Below, piece after piece: positions 15,495 to 23,093 of a stretch of DNA of 64,000 bases. The notes beneath the pieces were generated by a model. It searched no databases. It saw only the letters and a list, made by a program, of their open reading frames with translations, and was not told where the DNA came from. The first letter of the stretch is position 1, and every line of letters starts with the position of its first letter. The DNA comes from Actinoplanes sp. N902-109 (GTDB lineage: Bacteria > Actinomycetota > Actinomycetes > Mycobacteriales > Micromonosporaceae): contig NC_021191.1 of the NCBI RefSeq assembly GCF_000389965.1, forward strand, positions 8,433,501 through 8,497,500, read 5' to 3'. The position numbers and the translations under genes were made by a program.

Positions 15495-16613
15495 TCAAGA
15501 GGCCGGATGGGCGAAATGGAGCATCTCGGCCCCGATCCGCCCGATCGTCCGAAGATCAAAGACCCCGTCACCGAGGCCGAGTTCCACCATCCGGTGGAAT
15601 ACGGCACCGTCCCGGCGGGCCGCGCGGACCGCCGCGTCGACCACGCTCGGCTGCCGGGTGAGCAGGGTGGCGATGCGTGAGTGCCGCAGGTGCCGGCCGA
15701 GCCGCGCCTTGAGGGCGGCGGTGTAGCGGGTGGCGGCGGAGCTGGGCCCGGCCGCCGCGGCCGCACCGGCCAGCGAGCCGGACAGCACGGCATAGAAGAT
15801 GCCCTCGCCGGTGAACGGGTTGATCAACGACAGCGCGTCCCCGGCGAGCAGCACGGCTCCGCGGGCCGGCGGCGGCCGGTGGGTGGACAACGGCAGGTGG
15901 TGGGCGCGCAGCCCGGCCGGTTCGGCGCCGGGCAGCAGGTCGGCCAGCCGGTCCTTCAGGTACGCCCTGGACAGCGCGATGCCCCGCAGCACCTCCCCGT
16001 ACCCGATGTTGGCGGAGCCGTCGCCCACCGGGAACGACCATGCGTACGCCGGCCAGCGCGCGCTCGTGGTCTTGATCACCTGCTCGGTGCCGAGCGCCGG
16101 GCCGTAGCCGCGCAGGGCGATCGCCAGATGGCCGGGCGGGTTGGGCGGATGCCCGAGTGCGCGGCGCACCACCGAGCCGGCCCCGTCGGCGCCGATCACC
16201 ACGCGGGCCCGGATCTCGTTGTCGAGCACCACGGCGTCGGCGTCCTGCCGCAGCGTACGGACGGTGTGCCGGCAAACCTCAGCACCATGCCCGGCGGCCG
16301 CCTCGACCAGCCGCGCGTCGAACACCAGCCGCGGGATCGTGTGCGCCGGCCGGGGCAGGTCCCGGGCCACCTCGGTGCCGCCGGGTGCGACAAGCCGCAG
16401 CCGTGGCACTGCCGGGTAGCCATCCGCGACGCCGGTCACGCCCAGGTCGTCGAGCACGTCGAAGGTCTCGGCAGCGATCCCGTCCCCGCACACCTTGTCG
16501 CGCGGGAATACAGCCCGGTCGATCAGCAGCACGGAGGCACCGGCGCGGCGGGCGGCGATCGCGGCGGCGGCTCCGGCCGGGCCCGCGCCGACGACGGCGA
16601 GGTCGTAGGTCAC
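15495..16613 (-). CDS. Geranylgeranyl-reductase-family FAD oxidoreductase
   Basis: 372 residues from GTG 16613. FAD-binding VVGAGPAGAAAAIAARRAG is at residue 5 and DRAVFPRDKVCGDGI near residue 37, the GGR-family signature. VIGADGAGSVVRRALG near residue 150 and LLAGDALSLINPFTGEGI near residue 278 follow. These enzymes reduce isoprenoid chain double bonds, for example in menaquinone or archaeal-type lipids. The GTG overlaps the stop of the upstream membrane-protein gene (GTGA), so the two are translationally coupled. The substrate is unproven; a menaquinone (MenJ-like) role is plausible from family knowledge. Confidence 0.88.
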   Translation of the reverse strand: MTYDLAVVGAGPAGAAAAIAARRAGASVLLIDRAVFPRDKVCGDGIAAETFDVLDDLGVTGVADGYPAVPRLRLVAPGGTEVARDLPRPAHTIPRLVFDARLVEAAAGHGAEVCRHTVRTLRQDADAVVLDNEIRARVVIGADGAGSVVRRALGHPPNPPGHLAIALRGYGPALGTEQVIKTTSARWPAYAWSFPVGDGSANIGYGEVLRGIALSRAYLKDRLADLLPGAEPAGLRAHHLPLSTHRPPPARGAVLLAGDALSLINPFTGEGIFYAVLSGSLAGAAAAAGPSSAATRYTAALKARLGRHLRHSRIATLLTRQPSVVDAAVRAARRDGAVFHRMVELGLGDGVFDLRTIGRIGAEMLHFAHPAS

Positions 16614-17431
16614 GCCGGGAGCGCTTCCCGCGTACGGGAATGCCGCCAGAGGGCGTAGGCAGCCAGCGTGGCCGCCGCGACCAGCGGGGCCCCGTCGCGG
16701 ATCAGGCCGTCGACGTCGAGCAGCAGATAGCACAGCGGCAGGTCGACGACCAGCGTGGCGACGGTGATCCACAGCAGCAGCCGGCCCGCCCACGGCTTGC
16801 CCCGGAGCAGGAAGAACGTGGCGAGCAGCACCGCATAGCTGGCCCCGATGCCGGCGCCGATCCAGAAGATCACCGCCAGCAGCCACTGCGGACGGTGACC
16901 GAGTTCGCCGACCGAGATGAGCGCGGGCACGAGCATGAGCGGACTGTAGGTGAAGGCGGCGATCCGCGCGGTGATGGCCCACGCGGCCAGCGGCGGCCGC
17001 TGGGGCGCCGCCTCGCGCCACGCCATGCCGTCGCGGGTGAACACGAGCTTGCCGGGATGCCGGACGAGGTACGCCTGCACCGACGGATGCCGGTAGAGCA
17101 GCACCACCACGGTCACGCACAGCGCAGTCAGCACGGCGAACCCGAGCACACCCGCGGTCGGTGGCGTGCCGGTGCGCGGCACGACCAGGCGGCCGACCGC
17201 GAAGATGGTGGTGACGGCGAGGATCAGACCCAGCGGCCGGGCCGCGGCGCGCCCGCGGCGCACATGCCATATCAGGATCAGCCAGCCGAGGGTACGGAGC
17301 AGAGCCCACCCGGTGCGCACAGCGAGCCCGAAACCGTGCTCCGCGGCGTACCAGTAATTGAGGACCTCGACCACCGCGGTGGCCGCCGCCGTCGCGACCA
17401 GCAGCCAGGGCAGCGCGCGCACGGTGGTCAT
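16610..17431 (-). CDS. Multi-pass membrane protein coupled to the GGR-like gene
   Basis: 273 residues with about seven hydrophobic helices and one soluble loop between helices 4 and 5 (HPSVQAYLVRHPGKLVFTRDGM). ATG 17431 is used; a TTG 9 nt further upstream is also in frame. Its TGA overlaps the downstream GTG by four bases, so both proteins are made from one mRNA, suggesting a shared pathway. No family recognised. Confidence 0.75.
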   Translation of the reverse strand: MTTVRALPWLLVATAAATAVVEVLNYWYAAEHGFGLAVRTGWALLRTLGWLILIWHVRRGRAAARPLGLILAVTTIFAVGRLVVPRTGTPPTAGVLGFAVLTALCVTVVVLLYRHPSVQAYLVRHPGKLVFTRDGMAWREAAPQRPPLAAWAITARIAAFTYSPLMLVPALISVGELGHRPQWLLAVIFWIGAGIGASYAVLLATFFLLRGKPWAGRLLLWITVATLVVDLPLCYLLLDVDGLIRDGAPLVAAATLAAYALWRHSRTREALPA

Positions 17432-17450
17432 GCGGCGCAAGTACCCAGTC

Positions 17451-17490
17451 CGCGCCCGCCTCGAACGGCCCGGGGGCTGAGGCGGGCGCG
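17451..17490 (-). terminator. pckG terminator hairpin
   Basis: CGCGCCCGCCTC (17451-17462) pairs perfectly with GAGGCGGGCGCG (17479-17490) around a 16-nt loop, 5 nt beyond the pckG stop. The 12-bp all-GC-rich stem is the strongest simple hairpin I see in the window. Confidence 0.75.
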
Positions 17491-17495
17491 GGGCG

Positions 17496-19277
17496 TCATG
17501 CGTCCTTCAACCGCGACTTCAGCGCATCCAGCTCGGCCCACAGCACGGCCGGCAGCTTGTCGCCGAACCGGGCGAACCACTCCTCGACCTGCGGAAGCTC
17601 GGCGCGCCACTCGGCCGGGTCGACCCGCAGCACCGCCTCGACGTCGGCCCGGCCGACCGCCAGGCCGGTCAGGTCGAGCGCGTCCGCGGTCGGCACGTGC
17701 CCGATCGGCGTCTCCACCGCGTCGGCCGTACCGTCGAGACGCTCGGCGATCCACTTGAGCACCCGGGAATTCTCGCCGAAGCCGGGCCAGAGGAACCGGC
17801 CGTCGTCGGCACGGCGGAACCAGTTGACGTAGAAGATCTTGGGCAGTTTCGCGGCGTCGCCGGTGGCCGCCTTGCCCATCTCGATCCAGTGGTTGAAGTA
17901 GTCACCGGCGTGGTAGCCGATGAACGGCAGCATCGCCATCGGGTCCCGGCGGACCACGCCCACCCGCCCGACCGCGGCCGCCGTGGTCTCCGACGACAGC
18001 GTCGCGCCGAAGTAGACGCCGTGCACCCAGTCGCGGGCCTCGGTGACCAGCGGCACCGTGGTGCGCCGGCGACCGCCGAACAGGATGGCGTCGATCGGCA
18101 CCCCGCGCGGGTCGTCGTACTCGGGGGCGAGGATCGGGCACTGGCTGATGGGTGTGCAGAAGCGGCTGTTCGGGTGGCTGGACGGGCCGGGTGACTGCGG
18201 GGTCCAGTCCTGGCCGCGCCAGTCGGTGAGGTGCGCGGGCGGCTCCCCCATCCCCTCCCACCAGATGTCACCGTCGTCGGTGAGCGCCACGTTGGTGAAG
18301 ATCGAGTTGCCGCGGGCCAGCGTGCGCATCGCGTTCGGGTTGGTGTGCTGGTCGGTGCCGGGCGCGACGCCGAACAGGCCGTACTCGGGGTTGGTGGCCC
18401 ACAGCCGGCCGTCCGCGCCGAACCGCATCCACGCGATGTCGTCGCCGATCGTCTCCACCTTCCAGCCCGGCAGCGTCGGCTGGAGCATGGCCAGGTTGGT
18501 CTTGCCGCAGGCCGAGGGGAACGCCCCGGCGATGTAGCGGACCCGGCCCGCCGGTGAGGTCAGCTTCATGATCAGCATGTGTTCGGCGAGCCAGCCCTCG
18601 TCCCGGGCGGCCACGCCGGCGATCCGAAGCGCGAAACACTTCTTGCCGAGCAGCGAGTTGCCGCCGTACCCGGAACCGAACGACCAGATCTCGCGGGTCT
18701 CCGGGAAATGCGAGATGTATTTGGTCTCGTTGCACGGCCATGCGGCATCGGAGAGGGGCGCACCGACCGAGTGCAGAGCCGGCACGAAATCCGCGTCGCC
18801 CATGGCTTCCAGGACAGCGGTGCCCATCCGCGTCATGATCCGCATCGAGGCGACGACGTATTCGCTGTCGGTCAGCTCGACGCCGAACATCGGGTCGGGC
18901 GCGTCCAGCGGGCCCATGCAGAACGGGACGACGTACATGGTCCGGCCGCGCATGCAGCCGCGGTAGAGCTCCGTCATGGTCGCCTTCATCTCGGCCGGCG
19001 CCATCCAGTTGTTGGTGGGCCCGGCGTCGGCGGGATCGGCGGAGCAGATGAAGGTGCGTTCCTCGACCCGGGCGACGTCGCCGGGATCGGTGCGGGCCCA
19101 GAACGAGTTCGGGCGGTGGGCGGGGTCGAGCCGGACGAGCGTCCCAGCTTCCACGAGCGCGTCGGTCAGGCGGGTCCACTCCTCGGCGGAGCCGTCGCAC
19201 CAGACGATCCGGTCGGGGGTGGTGAGCGCGGCGACTTCGTCGACCCAGGTCTGCAGTTTGCGGTGGGCTGTCGACAC
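17496..19277 (-). CDS. pckG: Phosphoenolpyruvate carboxykinase (GTP)
   Basis: 593 residues, the GTP-enzyme length. It interconverts oxaloacetate and PEP for gluconeogenesis. Visible motifs: RPNSFWARTDP near residue 55, the PEP-binding region, FPSACGKTNLAML near residue 260 (kinase-1a loop with the reactive Cys), ETIGDDIAWM (metal binding) and FGGRRRTTVPLV. GTG 19277 has AAAGGG upstream. It diverges from an ECF sigma factor across a 214-bp gap with a CebR-like palindrome at 19412-19425. It may be linked metabolically to the propionyl-CoA genes in this window. Confidence 0.97.
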   Translation of the reverse strand: MSTAHRKLQTWVDEVAALTTPDRIVWCDGSAEEWTRLTDALVEAGTLVRLDPAHRPNSFWARTDPGDVARVEERTFICSADPADAGPTNNWMAPAEMKATMTELYRGCMRGRTMYVVPFCMGPLDAPDPMFGVELTDSEYVVASMRIMTRMGTAVLEAMGDADFVPALHSVGAPLSDAAWPCNETKYISHFPETREIWSFGSGYGGNSLLGKKCFALRIAGVAARDEGWLAEHMLIMKLTSPAGRVRYIAGAFPSACGKTNLAMLQPTLPGWKVETIGDDIAWMRFGADGRLWATNPEYGLFGVAPGTDQHTNPNAMRTLARGNSIFTNVALTDDGDIWWEGMGEPPAHLTDWRGQDWTPQSPGPSSHPNSRFCTPISQCPILAPEYDDPRGVPIDAILFGGRRRTTVPLVTEARDWVHGVYFGATLSSETTAAAVGRVGVVRRDPMAMLPFIGYHAGDYFNHWIEMGKAATGDAAKLPKIFYVNWFRRADDGRFLWPGFGENSRVLKWIAERLDGTADAVETPIGHVPTADALDLTGLAVGRADVEAVLRVDPAEWRAELPQVEEWFARFGDKLPAVLWAELDALKSRLKDA

Positions 19278-19411
19278 AGGTGAATCCCTTTCGTTCGGGA
19301 GTCACGACAGCGTATGCACAATTCATAGGTCAAGGGATAGCTAAACCGAAGAATCTTAAGCGAAGGTGCGCATGGACGATCGATCTTTCACTGTACGGAA
19401 CACAAGTGCGC

Positions 19412-19425
19412 AGGGAGCGCTCCCA
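19412..19425. promoter_or_regulatory. CebR/LacI-type operator palindrome
   Basis: AGGGAGCGCTCCCA differs by one base from TGGGAGCGCTCCCA, the cellobiose-responsive CebR box of Streptomyces (recalled consensus). The core GGGAGCGCTCCC is a perfect palindrome. It ends 1 bp before the -35 of the sigma-factor promoter. Confidence 0.6.
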
Positions 19426-19426
19426 A

Positions 19427-19455
19427 TTCACAAACCGGACAAACTGTCCTAAGCT
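19427..19455 (+). promoter_or_regulatory. Promoter of the ECF sigma gene
   Basis: TTCACA (19427-19432), a 17-bp spacer, then TAAGCT (19450-19455). The spacer contains the inverted repeat GGACA-AAC-TGTCC (19437-19449). The start codon is 36 nt downstream with a GGAGG Shine-Dalgarno, so this gene has a leader. Confidence 0.55.
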
Positions 19456-19491
19456 GACCTTTCCTCCCACTTCCGGGTACTGGAGGCAGGA

Positions 19492-20247
19492 ATGACGGCC
19501 GAGCCGGACGCCGACACCGAGTTGCTCGCCGCCGTACGCGCGGGAGACACCGCGGCGTACGGCGTGCTCTACCAGCGGCACCGCGGGGCGGCCCGGGCAC
19601 TCGCGAACGGGCTCGTCTCCGACCCTGCGGACGCCGACGACCTGGTCGCCGAGACGTTCGTCAAGGTGCTCGCGGCACTGCGGGCCGGGCGGGGGCCACT
19701 CGTGGCGTTCCGGGCCTACCTGCACACCACCCTGCGGCACGTCTGCTACCACCGGGCCCGGCGGGACCGGCGGCTGGAGTTCACCGACGACCTCACCCGC
19801 TACGACGAGGGCCAGCCGTTCCTCGACCCGGCGCTGGACCGGCTCGAGCGCACGTACGCCGCCCGGGCCTTCCGCGCGCTGCCCGACCGGTGGCGGGACG
19901 TGCTGTGGCGCACCGAGGTGGAAGGAGCCAGCCCGGCCGAGGTGGCACCGCAGCTCGGGCTCACCCCGAACGCGGTCGCCGTGCTGGCCCACCGGGCGCG
20001 GGAGGGGCTGCGCCGGCTGTACCTGCAGCAGCACGTGGCCGTGGCCGACCACCCGGAATGCCGCTGGGCCGGCGAGCGACTCGGCGGCCGGGTGCGGGGC
20101 CGGCTGGCGCGCCGGGACTCGGCGCGGCTCGAGACCCATTTGTCCTGGTGCGCGGGTTGCCGGGGACGGCTGGCCGAGATAACCGAATTGCACCAGAGCG
20201 ACTACCGTCCGTACCGACAGCGGAATCCCGCGGGCCCAGCCGATTAA
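19492..20247 (+). CDS. ECF sigma factor with C-terminal zinc-finger-like extension
   Basis: 251 residues. Region 2 spans about residues 8-75 (AYGVLYQRHRGAARALANG, DPADADDLVAETFVKVL). Region 4 spans about 120-170 (ALPDRWRDVLWRTEVEGASPAEVAPQLGLTPNAVAVLAHRAREGL). A tail of about 75 residues contains HLSWCAGCRG, the HxxxCxxC signature of zf-HC2 anti-sigma domains. It therefore looks like a sigma factor carrying its own anti-sigma-like zinc module. No separate anti-sigma gene is adjacent; a GtrA membrane protein follows. A CebR-like operator abuts its promoter, suggesting control by sugar availability (inference). Confidence 0.88.
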   Translation: MTAEPDADTELLAAVRAGDTAAYGVLYQRHRGAARALANGLVSDPADADDLVAETFVKVLAALRAGRGPLVAFRAYLHTTLRHVCYHRARRDRRLEFTDDLTRYDEGQPFLDPALDRLERTYAARAFRALPDRWRDVLWRTEVEGASPAEVAPQLGLTPNAVAVLAHRAREGLRRLYLQQHVAVADHPECRWAGERLGGRVRGRLARRDSARLETHLSWCAGCRGRLAEITELHQSDYRPYRQRNPAGPAD

Positions 20248-20299
20248 GAGTCCCTCACGAAATCGGCAGGGCGTGACCAAGGCCGGTACTCTCGGATTC

Positions 20300-20866
20300 G
20301 TGCCTGCCGCCGCGCTCCTGCCCGCACTGCGGGCACGCTTCGGGGCACTGGTGCGCGAGCTCAGCAAGTTCGGCACCGTGGGCAGCATCGCGTTCGCCAT
20401 CGACCTGGTGATCTTCAACGTGCTGCTGCAGCTCGGCGCGGAGTCCCTGCTGGCCAAGACCGGCTCGACGGTGATCGCCACCACCGTGGCGTTCATCGGC
20501 AACCGCTACTGGACCTGGCGGCACCGCGCGCACGCCGGCATGGCCCGCCAGTACTCGCTGTTCTTCCTGCTCAACGGGGTCGGCCTGGGCATCGGGCTGG
20601 CCTGCCTGGCGATCAGCCACTACGGGCTCGGCACGATCTGGCCCGAGTTCCAGACCCCGCTCGCGGACAACATCTCCGGCCAGCTGGTCGGCACCGCGGT
20701 GGGCACCCTGTTCCGGTTCTGGTCATACCGCCGCTTCGTGTTCGGCGAGACCACGGCCGCCCAGCCGACGCCCGAGCCCGCCCCGGTGGACCCGGCCCCG
20801 CTGGTGCACGACCCGACCCCGCCGGTGACCGAGTCCGCGCCACCGCGCCCTGTCCAGCGAATGTGA
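20300..20866 (+). CDS. GtrA-family membrane protein
   Basis: 188 residues with four membrane helices (FGTVGSIAFAIDLVIFNVLL onward) and FIGNRYWTWRHR between helices 2 and 3, the GtrA/DPMS_TMD hallmark. A Pro-rich cytoplasmic tail of about 40 residues follows. GtrA proteins flip or transfer polyprenyl-phosphate-linked sugars during cell-surface glycosylation. GTG 20300 is chosen because TACTCT lies 7 nt upstream; the frame is open from 20273. A second GtrA paralogue follows 62 bp later. Confidence 0.85.
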   Translation: MPAAALLPALRARFGALVRELSKFGTVGSIAFAIDLVIFNVLLQLGAESLLAKTGSTVIATTVAFIGNRYWTWRHRAHAGMARQYSLFFLLNGVGLGIGLACLAISHYGLGTIWPEFQTPLADNISGQLVGTAVGTLFRFWSYRRFVFGETTAAQPTPEPAPVDPAPLVHDPTPPVTESAPPRPVQRM

Positions 20867-20928
20867 CGACCATCCCGCTCGCCCGGTAGTCTCCGTCGTC
20901 CGCGCCCTTCCCCCCGTAAGGTTGCCCA

Positions 20929-21492
20929 ATGGCTTCAGCCCGCCCGCTGATGGAACGTCTGCGCCACGTCGCGCCCGAGGCCCTCGCATTCGGCGTGATC
21001 GGTGCCGGCAACACCCTGCTCTACATGGCGATCACCTGGGCCCTGCTGGGCATCGGTGCCGTCAAGGCGAGCGTGGTGGCCACCATCATCACGACCACCC
21101 TGGCCTACCTGGCCAACCGGTTCTGGACCTACCGCAACCACACCCGCACCGCGCTCAAGCGCGAGTACACGCTGTTCTTCGGGTTCAACCTCGCGGGCAT
21201 GGTCATCCAGTCCGGCGCCGTCGCCATCGGCAAGTACGGCTTCGGGCTGACCGAGGAGAAGGACGCCGTGCTGTTCATGGGCGTCACCGTGCTGGGCATC
21301 GGGATCGCCACGATCTTCCGCTTCTGGGCCTACCGCACGTTCGTCTTCCTCAAGCCGGCCGTCGACGGGCACGAGGCCGCGGTGGCCGAGATGGACGTCG
21401 CCGCCGGTCTGGCCGAGCTCAGCGCCGACGCGGAGGGCCGCTTGGACGAGGAGATCGCCGCGGAGATCGCCGCTCAGCGCCGCGCGGTCTGA
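20929..21492 (+). CDS. GtrA-family membrane protein, second copy
   Basis: 187 residues, paralogous to the preceding gene: four helices, YLANRFWTYRNHTR after helix 2 and FRFWAYRTFVFLKP after helix 4. The C-terminal tail is acidic rather than Pro-rich. TAAGGT lies 6 nt before the ATG, so it has its own probable leaderless promoter rather than relying on read-through. The 3' end overlaps the convergent PH-domain gene by 74 bp. It is probably involved in polyprenyl-linked sugar handling. Confidence 0.85.
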   Translation: MASARPLMERLRHVAPEALAFGVIGAGNTLLYMAITWALLGIGAVKASVVATIITTTLAYLANRFWTYRNHTRTALKREYTLFFGFNLAGMVIQSGAVAIGKYGFGLTEEKDAVLFMGVTVLGIGIATIFRFWAYRTFVFLKPAVDGHEAAVAEMDVAAGLAELSADAEGRLDEEIAAEIAAQRRAV

Positions 21493-22021
21493 GGATCTCG
21501 ACCTCGTCGTCCTCCTCATCGTCCTCCGGCCGCAGCTCCCGGTCGGTTTCGATGAGCTCGTACAGCGTCGTCTGCACCCGCTGGACGTGCGGCACGGACA
21601 CCAGCACCGCCGACTGCTCACCGATCGAGTCGATGGTCAGCGTGCCGCACCCCAACAGCCGGTCCAGCAGCGACTGACTGGTCAGATGGTCGTTGATCCG
21701 GTTGAGCGGCAGATCCCGCCGCTCCCGCGCCACCACGCCGTCCTGCAGCAGGATCCGCTCATCGGTGAAGACATAGTGGGTGCCGCGCCACACCAGCAGC
21801 GGCCAGATCCCGCTCTTCACGGCATAGAACAGCGAGAACGCCCCGACCAGGCACACCCCGATCAGCCCACCCGTGGTCGGCGGCAGCATCACCCACACCA
21901 TGATCATCAGCGCGAGCGTGAACAGCAGCACCAGCACCGGGCGCACGGCCGCCTTGGCATGCGGATGAAGATGCAGGACGACCTCTTCCTGCTCGGTCAG
22001 CACCTCACCCGGAAACCCCAC
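21419..22021 (-). CDS. Bacterial PH-domain membrane protein
   Basis: 200 residues. An N-terminal LTEQEEVVLHLHPHAKAAVRPV leads into two membrane helices. A bPH2 domain follows (HYVFTDERILLQDGVVARERRDLPLNRINDH), ending in an acidic then Arg-rich tail. GTG 22021 sits 4 nt after the birA stop on the same strand. The hexamer TACGCT (end of birA) is 6 nt upstream of it and could act as an internal promoter. The function of this family is not established. Confidence 0.8.
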   Translation of the reverse strand: MGFPGEVLTEQEEVVLHLHPHAKAAVRPVLVLLFTLALMIMVWVMLPPTTGGLIGVCLVGAFSLFYAVKSGIWPLLVWRGTHYVFTDERILLQDGVVARERRDLPLNRINDHLTSQSLLDRLLGCGTLTIDSIGEQSAVLVSVPHVQRVQTTLYELIETDRELRPEDDEEDDEVEILRPRGAERRSPRRSPRPSGPPRRR

Positions 22022-22025
22022 GGGC

Positions 22026-23072
22026 TCAGCGTACGTGCAGCACATCCCCCGCCGAGACACGACGCTCACTGCCATCCACCGTACGGACCACAAGCTGGCC
22101 GTCACCGTCGACGGTGCTCGCCACCCCGGTGATCACCCCGCCGTCGGGCAGCAGCACCCGCACCTCCCGGCCGATCGTCGAACACCCCCGCCGGTACGCC
22201 GCGAGCAGCCCGCACATCTCGGCATCCCCACCGGCCTCGCGCCACCCCGCGTACCACTGCGCGAAGCCCCGCAGCAGCGCCCGCAGCAGCGGGTCGCGGT
22301 CGGTGCTCTTCGCCCCGGAGACGAGCAAGCTGGTCGCGGGCAGGCCGTTGGTCTCGGGCAGCTCGTCGGCGCGGGTGCTGACGTTGAGCCCGATGCCCAC
22401 CACGACGGCGTCCCCGGCGACCTCGGCCAGGATGCCTGCGGTCTTGCCCCGGGGTGGCTCTTGCCCGGCGTTGCCGGCCGGCTCTCCCGCGCGGCCGTCG
22501 CCCTCTTCCGCCGCGCGGCCCTCACGCTCTTCCGCCGCGCGGCCCTCGCCCTCTTCCGCAGCGCGACCCTCGCCCTGTTCTGCCGTGCGGCCCTCGCCCT
22601 CTTCCGCGGCGCGGCCGGTCGCTCTTCCGGTGGGGTTTTCGTCGGGTAGCAGCAGGTCGTTGGGCCATTTGAGGGTGGCGTCGATCTCGCCGATGCGTTC
22701 GACGGCCTCGCGCAGCGCCACCCCGGCCAGCAGCGGCAGCCAGCCCCACGTCCGGTGCGGCGCCGGCACCCACCCCCGATCGGGGTCGGCAAGCCCGGGC
22801 CGCAACAGCACACTCAACGTCAACCCGGCCCGCGGCGGCGAGACCCACTGCCGATCCCGCCGCCCGCGCCCGGAAACCTGCTGCTCGGCGATCACGACGA
22901 GCCCCTCGCCCGCCCCACCCTGCGCGGCCTGCGAGACATCAGCATTGGTCGACCCGGTCTCCGCCACGACATCCAGCCGCTGCCAAAGACCCCCCGGGAC
23001 AATGAGCGCCCGCTGCAACGCCCGCACCGCCAGCGGCGGCCGGGTCAGATCGGTGTACGGCGAGGAGGCCAT
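22026..23072 (-). CDS. birA: Biotin--[acetyl-CoA-carboxylase] ligase with low-complexity insertion
   Basis: 348 residues, longer than the usual ~270. BirA activates biotin as biotinyl-AMP and attaches it to the BCCP domain, here presumably that of AccA at 39.5 kb. Motifs: ETGSTNADV, the GRGRRDRQW biotinyl-AMP loop near residue 68, KWPNDLLL near residue 135 and GKTAGILAEV near residue 209. No N-terminal HTH is present, so it is a non-repressor type. Residues 145-208 are an extra segment of GRAAEEGE-like octapeptides between two normally close motifs. TAGGCT is 6 nt before the ATG. Confidence 0.92.
   Translation of the reverse strand: MASSPYTDLTRPPLAVRALQRALIVPGGLWQRLDVVAETGSTNADVSQAAQGGAGEGLVVIAEQQVSGRGRRDRQWVSPPRAGLTLSVLLRPGLADPDRGWVPAPHRTWGWLPLLAGVALREAVERIGEIDATLKWPNDLLLPDENPTGRATGRAAEEGEGRTAEQGEGRAAEEGEGRAAEEREGRAAEEGDGRAGEPAGNAGQEPPRGKTAGILAEVAGDAVVVGIGLNVSTRADELPETNGLPATSLLVSGAKSTDRDPLLRALLRGFAQWYAGWREAGGDAEMCGLLAAYRRGCSTIGREVRVLLPDGGVITGVASTVDGDGQLVVRTVDGSERRVSAGDVLHVR
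22489..22608. repeat. 24-bp tandem repeat (5 copies) inside birA
   Basis: Five 24-bp units with a few substitutions, each containing GCGCGGCCCTCGCCCTCTTC or a close variant. They encode the octapeptide repeat of the BirA insertion. The period is a multiple of three, so the frame is kept. Confidence 0.85.
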
Positions 23073-23093
23073 CCGCCCAGCCTAGCCACAGGC

